From: Casuarius casuarius
Taxonomy: Eukaryota > Chordata > Aves > Casuariiformes > Casuariidae
NCBI GenBank assembly: GCA_003342895.1
Contig: PTFA01000038.1
Coordinates: 248,001-312,000 of the forward strand
DNA: 64,000 bases
Reading direction: 5' to 3'
In this document: piece after piece, positions 21,701 to 33,800 of the stretch
Layout: each line of letters begins with the position of its first letter
Numbering within the stretch: the stretch's first letter is position 1
Notes under the pieces: generated by a model
Seen by the model: the letters and a program-made list of their open reading frames with translations, nothing else
What the model was told of the DNA's origin: nothing
Database searches by the model: none
Made by a program: the position numbers and the translations under genes

Positions 21701-22966
21701 TACCAAAGACTTACCCCATTTTTTAAATCAGAATGAGAGAGAAGGCCTGGTGGTAGAGGCTTCGCAGAACTGGGCTGTTACTGTAACAGGTCAGAGCATG
21801 ATACGGAGTACTTGCTTACTAAGAGGTTTTTATAGGCTTTTCATTTTGTCCTATTGTTAGTGGATGTTCTCAAAGTGTAATCCTTTATTTATTAACACCT
21901 AAGCCCTTCTTATGTTTATGCATGAGCAATTATCTATTTACTCCAGTATGGGTGAGAGGCTATAAAGGTTACAGTTGTTGCTAACCTATCTTTGAATGTC
22001 AGTTCTTTTGATTGCTCTGTCTTTCTGGGCTTTCAGTTTCCGCAAACAAGGCTGATCCTTTGTTTAGCAACTGTTCTCATTACCGGTATGTGGTTTGACA
22101 ATAATGTCTAATTGTTAAAGCTTTGGCTTCCCCCAGCATTCATCCAGACCTGTGGGGAGGTTTTGTTTGTGTTACAGGGTTGTTTAGCAAAAACCTTCCT
22201 AGGAGTGGCATGGGTTTGGTAAAGTGGCATAGGGATTAAATAATTGATTAAAACAAGAGCATTCAGTTGAAATTAGGCTCAGTGAAATTCAGGAGAATGT
22301 GGGAGTTGAGATTCTTTAGAAAAAATAAGGCCAAAACTTTCTCCCTTCAGATGGTCTGTGATTTACAGTTAACCTACAATTAAAGTTTGCAGATGTTAAG
22401 AGTGTTTACCTTTTATAACATCAAACTTTTCTGTTGATTCTGATGTCCGTTCTGTTTCTCACTCTTGTAACAGACAGTCCCTGAACCTGGAATCTCTTTC
22501 AAAATTCTGAGGTATTTGAAATTTGGATTTAAAATGTTTTGTGCCTGAGGGCTGTTCCTCCTTCACATGTTCATCTAATTTGAATGAAGTCCTTGAGGTT
22601 GGTCCAACCCTACAAAGGTATTGGACTTTACTGTTTTGGAGAAATATTAAAATTTTGACTGCGGGAAGGGAAAGGTAAAATTCCAATGGAAATTGTATCC
22701 TGCCTTTCCAGCAGCCCTAGCATGCATTTATCATTCAGTTTCCATTCTTACTAAAGTCATGTCTTCTATATTTGAAGCTTGTTATAAGTTATGAATGTCC
22801 ATAAGGTAGCTCTGAAATATTCATGGCTTTGAAACGTTCCTGTACTCTCTTTAAGATAATCACTCAAACTTTATAAAAAATACACAGTCTTATGTTCATG
22901 TGTTTTTGGAGAAGCTAATTATAGAAGTTAGAAAGAAACCAGCTAAAGTGGAGGAGGGGTTTTTAA

Positions 22967-22993
22967 TTTTTTTTTTTTTTTTTTTTTTTTNNN
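22967..22993. repeat. Poly-T run ending in ambiguous bases
   Basis: 24 T followed by NNN before GGAGG. As at 18704-18733 it marks an unresolved homopolymer, and frames that cross it cannot be trusted. Confidence 0.9.
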
Positions 22994-23654
22994 GGAGGCA
23001 TAAAGCCAAGATCATCATTACAAGGTTGCACAGTTTGTTGCCTGCGTAGGCCTGGGGAGCAGATGGAGGGAGGTATAGGAACTCTCTCAAGTAAGACTGG
23101 CTGGGAAACAGTGCATCTGCTTTGTGAAAAATGTGGACATACTGAAATATGTGTGGATGCTAGTATAGAGCGAGAAGCGGTGCTGCCATGGTAGATTGAG
23201 AGAGGAGGCCTGCAACAGCAGACCTCACTGTTGAAGACACCTCTTGGTGTTGTCAGATGCTGTATTTGGAGCACAATTTGAACCTAAGTGGTGTCCAGAC
23301 TGAATGAGGTAACACCATAGGGGAGAATGGGGAGGAGAGTATGTGTGTCTGTGGGGGGGGAAGTTATGCATGATTTGTTTTAAAGCTTTTTTCAGTCATT
23401 CTTCCTGATTTCTAATAATTTAGGAAGACACTGCCACAAAGCCTAAAACATCACTATAGAACTACTCTACCCTTTTTCTTCCCAGGTTTTTAATCAATTC
23501 CATTTCAACAGTAACTTTGCCTCATCTATAGCTAATTGCTACCGAAGGCTGGTTCTGTGGTCCCAGCACTAAAGAGGCACTATTCATGTCCTCTCGGCTT
23601 GATGGAGTGAACTGATCTTGCCTGAGTCACCCTTGCATCTACTTGGCTCACCTT

Positions 23655-24075
23655 GTTAGAACTGTAGGATAATTCAGGTTGGAAGGGATCTCTGATCCAA
23701 CCTTGGCTCAAAGCAGGATTCACTTCAAAGTCGGAAAGTCAGATCGGGTTGCTTGAGGTCTTGCCCAGGTAAGTGTTAAAAATCCCCAAAGATGGAGATT
23801 CCACTCTGGGCACCTGCCCCTGTGCTGCACAAGTCTCACATTAGAAAAAGCTTTCATGCCCTCTTGAAATTGCCCAGGCTGCAACTTGTGTCCTTTGCCT
23901 CTTGTCCTTTCAGTGTGTGCCTTGGAGAAAAGTCTGGCTTCATATTCCGTATACTCTTCCATCAGATCGTTCAAGGCAGTAATTTGATTCTTTCCTCACC
24001 CTTAGCTTTCTTTTCTCCAGGCTGAACAAACACAGTACATTCAGTCTCTCCTTGTACATCTGTAATTCTCAGTTG
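23655..24075 (-). mobile_element. CR1 LINE 3' fragment
   Basis: Starts with 'agaactgtaggat' followed by 'ttcaggttggaagggatctc' (23674-23693), the reverse complement of a CR1 3' terminus including one terminal octamer-like unit. The minus frame around 23920-23820 gives 'RTRGKGHKLQPGQFQEGMKA', equivalent to the CR1 C-terminal 'RTRGN.FKL.EGRFRLDIRK'. The right end carries 'tctccaggctgaacaaacac'. The copy is 5' truncated and inactive. Confidence 0.85.
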
Positions 24076-27000
24076 AGGACTATCTTATCACTAATACTGT
24101 AGCCATAAAAGCTTTGGGAAATACTCAGTGCTCCTCATAACCAGGACTTTCAGGGCTAACAAGTGTGGGGTTTTAATCTTGCTGGGCATGTTGTAGCTGC
24201 CAGGCAATTCCAACATCAATAGCTTATTGCATTTCTCTTCCCTACTTCTTCCTTATCACTGCCTGCAGCTCGATGGACTTCAGTGCATTTAGTGGATCAT
24301 TTTTTTAGTTGTATTCTTTTAACGGGAGTTGTTTCCATCTCCAATGTTTGTGAAAGATTTCAAGCTCTATATGGACTTCTCATGCTTCAGTAGTATTCTG
24401 ACTGCATTATTGTAACAATGAATCATTCTTCCATTGAAAAGACCAATAAGGATGACAATTTTTTCTGTAAAGTTTCTGCAGTAATGGCTTAAAATTCCCT
24501 CTTTTATCAAACATCCCTGCCAATAAACTTTCTTACTTGGTGCACTTGGACACAGAAGGAAGATGAATATAGCCAAAGTAAAGCTCTTTTTAAGATCCAT
24601 ATGTTCATGGATATTTTTGAATGTTGACCCAACCACAGTCAGACTTTACCTAATAGAACAGTTTTTGTCTGGATGTCTATATCGCTTGGGCTAATGCGTC
24701 TAAACGCCACAGAAGAGAAAGTGGAATTTTCCTGCCTTTTATTTTAAATGTTCTAAATCAGATAATTACTTAGAGCCCTGACAGATTTACAAGAGTAATT
24801 GCCTAATTTTATGATGCAGTGCCACTGAAAACAAAAATTACTTGATCTAAATCATGCTTTGAAAAGGAAGGTCTTGCTGAATGCATGGGAGTAACAGCTG
24901 GGGAATACACCATCTAAAGTCCAGCCAGTCACTGAGGAAGTGTCACTTTAGGATCTGGCCAAGCCAACTCCTGGGAAGCAGCACAGAGGAGCTGGAGATG
25001 CATGAAGCATAAAACCCCTTCGCACTTACAGTGGGAAAGGAGGGAAGAGAAGAGAGACTAGGGGGAGATACATGAGAGGGTCCAGAAAAATGATTTAAAG
25101 GCTTTGATGAATCATTCATGCCAGTTAGCAAGCTGAGTTCAATTTAAATCAGATTCTTTTCTCTCTCTCTCTCTCCCTTTCTTTTTTTTCCTTTTTTTTT
25201 CCTTTTTTTTTCTTTTTTTTTTTTAACCTTCAGTCATTCAAAACAACTCTGCTGGGGTGAATTTGATCTGTAGCTGGTACAAGACATTCTCCCCTCTCTT
25301 ATGTTGACTGGCAGCATTTCTGGACTTTTAAAGTGCTGAGCTGCTCTGGAAGAAGAGCCCATAATAAAGTAGTAATAAAATTACAGGATTTGGGGAAGTT
25401 TGTCTCTTGCCATTGTCACATTCTCTGCTCAGTGTTTTCCTGACTGTCTTCCTAACCTTACGATATTGTAATGGCAGTTGTAAATCAAGCAGCAGTTTTT
25501 TGGTGTATGCATCCAGGAAGCCTGATGCCTGAGTTAGAAGTTTCCCTACATGTGGAATTTCACCCCCTTTCATTGATGCTAAGCAATAATAGTGTCTAGC
25601 TAATTTTCTCACCGTCTTGAACTAACCTAAAGGAAGGCCTTCACATATCAAAACAAGAAAAAGGGATATGCTTCCTAGCAGAAGTGCTTTCTGCTCACTG
25701 CCTTTCAGTGCTGCATACTGTGGCATGCTTTCAGTACTGCTTTCGACACATCAGTGGGCGGTTTTAGCTTTGGGTCAGTGCTGTTGTAATATTATTGTAT
25801 TTACACAACTTCATAGGCGCTTTTTCGTGCATCACAGTTGTTTGCAGAGTGGAGATGCTGGAAGATGGACTCCTACATGTCCACTAAATCTGTACCAAAT
25901 ACCCCCTGGCCTTCAATAAGACAGAGCTTGTACACCCAGGAGCTTCTGCCTTGAAGGCAAGATCATGCAGCAACTCTGCGAGAGCTGCAGTCTCTCTGCA
26001 AAGTGAATCTGATGGACTGAGGACCCCACAGTACGTCAAATAACATAAGGAGCTAGATGTGTTTCTTCTTGTGATGGGGCTCATCTGATTTTGGACTAGG
26101 TTGCAAGCTTCCAGGTGGCTAAGCTAGGTTGCCTTGCCAGGAGATAAGGAAGGGGGCATCTTGGGAGTGATTTGTCCCATCCATTTCAGAGACGTGTCTA
26201 AAATATGGTCACGTTCTGGAGGTGCCCGTCTCTTCATTTACAAATGTGGGAGTGTATAAAACTGTCTTGAACTTAATGGCCAGATTCACATCCCAGCTAA
26301 GCATGTGGTGCTTAGTGTCCACCTTAGGAGGAATAAAATTCAATGAAATTATTTCTTGGAACCCACTTTCGATTTTCTTTACTTAGCAAACTTTGGTCAG
26401 ACTGCATAGTTAAACAGGCTATATTCTTTTGAAGATTGATTGAAGGAAGAATGTGAGGTTGATGCAGAACAACCAGTTTCCTGTGGTACTCAAAGGAGAG
26501 GCTGTCTTTATGTTGAAAGAGGGATTAGTGCAACTCTCAGTGACAAGACTCTCAGAAGTACAAAGGTCTGCTGTATCTATTAATAACCATATTTTGTCTT
26601 TCTATATTACTAGTGAATTCAAAATGACAGCCTCCAATAAAAGAGAACCGCATGGTGGTTGGGTTTTTTTCTTCTTGTTTTTTTCTAATCCAGATCGTCT
26701 TTTGGGGATGTCTCTACCAAATAGTAGGTTTAACAGCTTTTACACTTTAAAAAAGACTATGGAAACAAGAGAACCTTAGCTCTGTTCAGTGCCTGGCTCA
26801 GGAAGATGAGAACTGAGGAACACAGAGCTCTGTCTTTGTGGGGAAAGGCAAAAAGAGGAGCAGAAATTAACAGCTTTGATTTAACCATTCAGATTTACTA
26901 ACTCATATTTCTAGCTGGTATTGTTCTGATGTGGAGTGCTGGTATATCCAGAAATCAAGATACTAGTGTTGCTGCTTTTATAATGCTGCTTCCTGTTGCA

Positions 27001-29545
27001 GTTCCCTTACTGAACCAGTTTTTTGCAGTACTAACCTTCCCACTGCAAATTGCTATGGCAATGGAAATCAAACACAGAAACAAGCCTCCCAAACATCTGA
27101 AGGTTTATTTGCCCACATTAATTTGACTGCATACTTTCTCATGAATATTTTGGGGTATTGGTTTCAGAACAGAATGATCTGCAAAAAATTGCATTTAATA
27201 TGAAAAACATGGATGACAAAATGACAGCTCCTAGATGCCCAGCTCTCCTGGGGAACTGACTTGAAGAAAGTAGATATTCTGCATCTTTTAGAAAATAAGG
27301 ATCCTTCCAGTGACAGCCGGCTACTCAATCCCTCTTGGACTCATTTATTTCTTTTGAAAACACAAATTGCTTCAGACACTTCTGTACTAATCTAGGACAT
27401 ATCTACGCTGTCAACTAACTTGGCTCCCTACTTCTTTCCTGGGTCTGCAGTTGCTCGTGTTGGTTAATTCCCAGGCCCGTTACAGGGGTGAACCAATTAG
27501 TTCCTTCTGGAGTGAAACATCGGTTTGGTTCATTCCAGGATTTCTGTGGACAGGAGTGTCAAGACTGCGCTAGATGTGGCTCTTCCTGCCCTCCAGTGCT
27601 ACCCCAGAAAGCTCTGTGTTTTCAACTATGTAACATGTCTCCTCCCTGTTACATCTTAAAAACATCGGGTGGACTGCTGCGTAGACTGTTGCCATGGCCA
27701 TTCTGAATGGTGAAAATAAGTTCACTACAAGGAGATTTGTCTTAACAGCCCCAGTAGTGCCACATATTGGTGCCGAATGCTCCTGCAGTGAACGCAGCCA
27801 GTCTGCAGAAGCTGCTCTGACAGCTAGAGGTTGCTCCTGGTGTACTTACGTTGAGCAAGACAGAGGCAACAGGAAAAAACGAAAAGCCACCTTTTGGTGT
27901 ATTCAAACTTCTTAAGGTGCAGTTTATTTAAATGGAAGGCTGTTGCTTTATTTAAATTCTGTGCTGTTGCTAAAATGGTAGTGCTTTAAAATACGGTACT
28001 TTATTTTAGATGTGCTTCCTCAGTGCTACATTAAGTCCTTTATATCACCAGCTATTGTCTGAATGGTGATACTAAATCACAAGCTGAGGCTTCTGTTTCC
28101 TTAAATAGTTTTAACAGAGTTGCACTTAAAATGCTGTAAGTGTAAACATACCTCATGAAAATAAATAGAGTTAAGTGTGTTAAAGCATTTTCTCTCAAGT
28201 TAAATACACCATGTAATTTATCATTATTTTATTAATGAACTCGTATCTCAGCAAGTGATTTTTCATATCATTTTTTAATTAAAGCTGATTTGTGTCTCCA
28301 TGGAAACTCTTAGCATGAACTACCATTATCATAAGTCCATAAACAACCACAGAAACTTTTAGCCTGTGAACAGACCCATTACTGCAGGAAATTTTTTTAT
28401 TTTTAACTACTCAATAAGCAACATTTGTTGAATTTCCCTATTTACAAGGTGATCTCTATTCTGACAAAGCATCTCAAAAATCAATCTGAGTCTAAACTGT
28501 TGGAGTTTACAGCCCAATCAGTACAGCAATGATGGTAAGCCATATGTTTGATTGGAAAGTGACTTTATGCTGTAATTGAACACAATTTAGAACAAAGAAT
28601 GGAATAGTTCTGTGGTTTGTTTTTGCAGAGGCTTTTCTCCTGTGAAAACATCTCCTGGGACAAAAAGGGGAAGTGCTCCATGATGTTTAAAGATGGACAG
28701 GGAGTGGAGGAAACAGCTATTACTGAAGTGCAATATAAAACTAAATGACCCCTCCATCCAAAATTAAATACTCTCATCAAGAATTATTGTAAATCTAAAT
28801 GGCAACATCAGAAGCACGTCACAGAGCTTGTTTTAAAACTCCATCCCTCAGAAGAGACTTTTTAATGAGGATGAATCTTTCACATTACCCCATGCACATG
28901 GGTGTAGTCATGATTACCACAACACAACATTTATGTAAGTCCGTGCTCAAATTTCTTCCACATTAGCATAGTCTGAGAGAGTGCTGTTTCATGTAACAGC
29001 TGGGTTGCTGATAAGTGCCTACTGGTCCCCTGAAATATTACTCCAATTTAGCAACGGAAATTAATCAAATATAAACTAATGACAGTGGCCATCTGGTGCA
29101 AAGACCACGAGAAAAAGAACTAGGTGGAGTGGGGAGAAGAGCTGTACAGATTCATGGCAGCAGATATCCTTCTCCAGCACTACTGGAGCTGGGTAAACTA
29201 TCTGGAGGTGACAGTCTGTTTGTTGACCATTGTTCTGGGTATCCCACGTCTTTTAAAAGATGTTTGTTGACAAATACTGGCTTGTTATGAATTGTTTGGT
29301 TGGTTTCTTGCCTTCTGAATTATTCACAGATAGGTTAGCTTGGATTCTTGTGGCCCTTGGGCAGTTGCATCAGCTATATACTTGATAGCTGTGTCATAGC
29401 CATGGGCCAGTGCAGCCTTGTGACCTTCCAGTCTCATCTGTCCCTTACTGTATTGCCTCAGTATAAATGTCAGACTTCATTCTGGACTTCCCTTCTCTTA
29501 TCTGACTGAGTGATGCAAAAAGAGGAAAAGATTGGAAGTAGCCTC
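24076..29545. other. Long gene-free stretch
   Basis: AT-rich unique sequence, especially 27900-28770. No repeat family or exon could be supported. Plus frames at 26453-26779 and 27488-27915 lack motifs. A polypyrimidine tract is listed separately. Confidence 0.45.
25154..25224 (+). repeat. Polypyrimidine tract
   Basis: About 70 bases of almost only C and T: a (CT)n core followed by T runs interrupted by C. It is a low-complexity tract able to mimic 3' splice-site pyrimidine stretches. Confidence 0.9.
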
Positions 29546-30868
29546 ATGGAAGAAGCTTCACGATCACAGGCTCTGGTTCTCATAAGGGACTTCAACCACC
29601 CTGATATCAGCTGGAAAGACAACACAGCCAGGCACAAACAGTCCAGGAGGTTCCTGCAGAGCACTGATGATCACTTGTTGGCGCAGGTGGTGGAGGAGCC
29701 AACGAGGAGAGATGTGCTGCTGGACCTTGTACTAACAAACAAACAAGGACTGGTTGGATATGTGAAGGCTGGGGGCAGCCTTGGCTGCAGTGACCATGAG
29801 GTGGTGGAGTTCAGGATCCTGCGAGGAGGAAGCAGGGCAATAAGTAGGATTGCAACCCTGGACTTCAGGAGAGCAAACTTTGGCCTCTTCAGGGACCTAC
29901 TTGGAGGAATCCCATGGGTTAGGGCCTGAGAAGGAGGGCGGGTCCAAGAGAGCTGGTTAATATTCAAGTATCACTTCCTCCAACCTCAAGATCGGTGCAT
30001 CTCTATGANTAAGAAGTCAAGCAAAGGGGGCAGGAGACCTGCATGGATGAGCAAGGAGCTCCTGGCAAAACTCAAACAGAAGAAGGAAGTATACAGAATG
30101 TGGAAAAGGGGACGGGCCACTTGGGAGGAATATAGAAACATTGTGAGAGTATGCAGGGATGCAACAAGGAAGGCTAAGGCCCATTTGGAATTGAATCTGG
30201 CACGGGATGTCAAGGACAACAAGAAGGGCTTCTTCAAATACATCGGTAGCAAAAGAAATACAAGGGAAAATGTGGGCCTGCTGTTGAATGGGGTGGGTGC
30301 CTGGTGACGAAGGATACGGAGAAGGCAGAGTTACTGAATGCCGCCTTTGCTTCAGTCTTTACTGCTAAGGCCAGCCCTCAGGAATCCCAGACCCTGGAGA
30401 CAAGAGAGAAAGTCTGGAGAAAGGAAGACTTTCGCTTGGTCGAGGAGGATTGGGTTAGAGATCATTTAGGCAAACGTGACACCCACAAATCCATGGGCTC
30501 CAATGGGATGCGCCCATGAATGCTGAGGGAGCTGATGGATGTTATTCCTAGGCCTCTCTCCTTCATCTTTGAAAGGTCACGGAGAACAGGAGAGGTGCCT
30601 GAGGACTGGAAGAAAGCCAACGTCACTCCAGTCTTCAAAAAGGGCAAGAAGGAGGACCCAGGAAACTGCAGGCCAGTCAGCCTCACCTCCATCCCTGGAA
30701 AGGTGATGGAACAGCTCATCCTGGATGTCATTTCTAAGCATGTGGAGGAAAAGAAGGTGATCAGGAGTAGTCAGCATGGATTCACCAAGGGGAAATCATG
30801 CTTAACCAATCTGATAGCCTTCTGTGATGGAATGACTGGCTGGGTAGATGAGGGGGAGCAGTGGATGG
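29546..30868 (+). mobile_element. CR1 LINE, ORF2 endonuclease and first part of RT, best-preserved copy
   Basis: Sense orientation. The endonuclease starts in the block 'SQALVLIRDFNHPDISWKDN' (normally MGDFN; here the Gly is Arg), goes through 'SRRFLQS' and 'DLVLTNKQGLVG', and reaches the catalytic 'CSDHEVVEF' at about 29787-29813. The linker '[18 protein letters not shown]' (about 30012-30065) follows. The RT begins at about 30480-30870 with 'RPLSFIFERSRRTGEVPEDW', 'NCRPVSLTSIPGKVMEQLI' and 'SQHGFTKGKSCLTNLIAF'. Defects: a stop near 29927, an N at 30009, a frame change near 30300 and a stop near 30517. The element ends abruptly at 'GEQWM', just before the first catalytic RT Asp. The rest of RT and the 3' UTR are absent, so it is truncated at the 3' side as well as the 5' side. 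Confidence 0.92.
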
Positions 30869-33800
30869 ATAAATGAACACCCTTCCAGGGGAAAAGCTCA
30901 TTTGAACATACCTGCCAGAGTCAGGTGTTTGGGGAGGAACATGCTTCTTTTAGTGATATAAGTGGTGATTTTGACAACACTATTTTGTATATGACATGGG
31001 GAAAGTCATTTCTGTTGGTTTTTTCCTTTCCTGTCTGTTAATCCTCCTTAATAGGATTACGTGATTTTGAACATGATGTGAGGAAGACAGTTTAGATATC
31101 CTTAGTTTTCCTACAAGATTTGTGCAAATCAGTGTCAGAGAGGAGATTTAGCTCAAATCAATTGCTGTCCTCTTCACTGGTTCAAGAAATCAGCTGCATT
31201 ACTAGCTACCAGACAGCCAGTGCTAGTGAGGATTGTTACAAATGCCTGGACAGTGGAAGAGCTCTGGTGAGAGCTGAGCCTTGCTTGGAGTGGGATAACC
31301 TGAACATGAGATGTAAAAACTACAGTGAATGTGGCTTCCTGTGACCCTCTGCTTGCAAACTACTTTCTTTTCTCTTTTGGAATGAAGTTTGTTCTGAAGA
31401 GACAGCATGTTGCGATCGTGCAGTAACTTTCTGTCTCTTCCCATTCCCCAAAGCCAAAAAAATTCGGAGTGGTATCTACCCAGTTAGTCTAATACTTGCA
31501 GTTTCTCAGCTTCCCTAGAAATGTGCCAGAAAGAGGCAGTGCGGCCTAATTGAGGAGCAATTCATTTAAAATGAGCAAAGAGGTCTGCCCCAACTGTCAG
31601 CTCCGTGCACTTAGAGGACTGTAGCTGGACAGAAATCGGCATCTGTGTTGCAAGATTTCTTTAGCTGCTTTTATAACTTAATGAATGAAATAATGTAGTC
31701 ACAGACTGTGATTATAAGTTGTTGAATGACAGTATGCCAAGCATACTGTAATTGTAATTAAGACACAAAAGGTAATCAAAATGTGGATAATTGTATAATG
31801 TGCAACTTGGCTTAGCTGTTCTCTGTAAGAGCCAGATAAAATTTCTTCTCCCATAAAGCATTACTTTCTTGGCTGGAAGGTCTAGTTCTGCCTTTCTTCA
31901 AAGTATCGTATTCTGGACTCTACAAGAAGTGATATATCCGAGAGCAATGGATCCACATAGGCAAATCATACATTTGTTGTGTTTTCCTCTGCCCTATTGA
32001 ACGTAGAGGGTGCGATTCACTCTGAATGTTAACACTGGCCCCTGTTCTGAAGCTTGTGTAATGAAGCATCCATTTTCAGGTATTGTAATAAGGTCAGTCA
32101 CTGGCAAGTCTTGCTTGGGTTGAAGGTGAAAACTCCAGAAAATTGTTTTCTCTCCCATACTATGCCCTTCCCTTGTGTGATATATTTCCTGTGATTGGTG
32201 TTCTGGCTTACGTTGACCTTGGCAGTTTGAAAGTAAACAGCAACTTTGTCCTGCCACTGCAAATCCCCTAGTTGATCTTGTCAGTAAAAGCTGTGTAAGC
32301 AATTGGTTTATCATCCAGATAACACGATAAAGGAATTTCTAGTAGAGAGTCCCTGGAGTTGACCACTTACTGCCATAGGGAGAGGAGGGAAGTGCTTTGT
32401 GACTTGTAGCTGCTTCACAAGTGAGTGACGGAAGAGCACTAACATCCAATTCCTGGCAACTGGATGAGAACTAATCCTACCAGATGCTGTACAAATAAGA
32501 GAGATGCTTGGCTTTTAAAACTCTTTCCAGAACTGAGCCTATGGCTCCAAGTTACTACCTCTCTTTTTATTATTATTCTAACAGGCAGCTTTACATGCTT
32601 AACATGTCAAAGGAAGATTGCTGACTGTTCGCACAAAGCATTTTTATCCAGACCAAGTGCTGGAGCTGGTCACTAGAACTTGACCTCCGACTAACTATGT
32701 GCTAATAATAATACATTTATATGCTTGCTGGTGCTAGACCAAAAAATGAGTGGAGAGGAGCCAGAACACCACTTCTTTGCAAATGAGATAATGCAATTTC
32801 AAGTGAAGGGCTGTGTGAAGCGGTGCAGCAGTTTCTCGAGCATTGCTTCTCCCAAGCAATTGGAGGACAATCAGGAGGAAGAGATAAAACAAAAGGAGAG
32901 AGATTGGGATACTTAGGACTGTCATCCAGTCTGTTTCACTCAAAATGAACAGGTATTTTGGTGTAACCCTAGTGTTTCCTCAATAGCAAACCTTGCATTG
33001 TCAGTCGTTCCTTAAAGCCTTCCTTATCTTGGCCATTCTTGCAGCAGGATTTAACTGTAACTTGGAACTGTAAGTGATCAGCTCAGAAAAGAGAATTACT
33101 TTTAATTAGGTGTAATTGAATTTGGAAAAGATTACACTAGTGGTCAGAGATAAATCACTCAGATGGGAGCACCTAATTTTTCTTCTCATCTGACTCAGTT
33201 ATAAGCATTGGCCTTCCCCTCCCTGCCACTTTTTTTGTAATAATTGAGACTGGGACAGGGGAGAATTTCCAGTCTCTGCTATGTTGGGAAGCTCCAGGAG
33301 GGCCTGACACAGAAAACGGCTGCTGCCTCAGGAGCTGTATTCTCATTCTTGATGTGTTGTTGTTTGGTGTGAAAACTGCCCAGACACAGAGCTGCCTGTC
33401 CCATGGAGCTGACAGTTGAGCATGTTGATCACAATGGGAGTTGAAGGAGGTGAAAGCAAGCATGTTGGAAAGAATAAATAAAAGCAAGAGTAAAACAGCC
33501 TCAGATGCAATAGCTTAGATACAAAGTCTCTCTCCTTGAGACCTGCACTTACTATCACTCTCTCAAACTGTGATATGGCCCAGTGGACTAGAAATTGTAA
33601 GAAGATCAGGTTTAGCTAGAGGAACTGTTTTCAGGTTGGTATGAGAAAGTCATAGTATGGGCTATGCTTCCCTGCCAGTGGAAGCAGGAAGTGGCAGATG
33701 CAAAAAGAAAAATCTCTTAAATGATGTTTCTACTCACTTCCAGCTTCCTGGAGCAGAGCAGGATGGATACTGCACTGTCACTTTCAGTGAAGCTTGAGCA

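Larger units (their letters stand above)
18111..23654. other. Long gene-free stretch with two N-tagged poly-T runs
   Basis: Mainly AT-rich unique sequence. A 98-codon plus frame (21064-21360) contains a usable acceptor (before 21201) and a weak donor (after 21356) but no family resemblance. The lysine-rich minus frame at 20360-20617 is an artefact of T runs. No repeats could be assigned. Confidence 0.45.

Noticed and set aside
29671..29967. 98-codon minus ORF
   Set aside because: Antisense shadow of the CR1 endonuclease.
31994..32314. 106-codon minus ORF ending FRVNRTLYVQ
   Set aside because: Looks moderately protein-like, but no family resemblance, weak acceptor and no partner exon.
32746..32916. 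Charged 56-codon frame ending KERDWDT
   Set aside because: Could be a terminal exon, but the pyrimidine tract upstream is poor and nothing is recognised.
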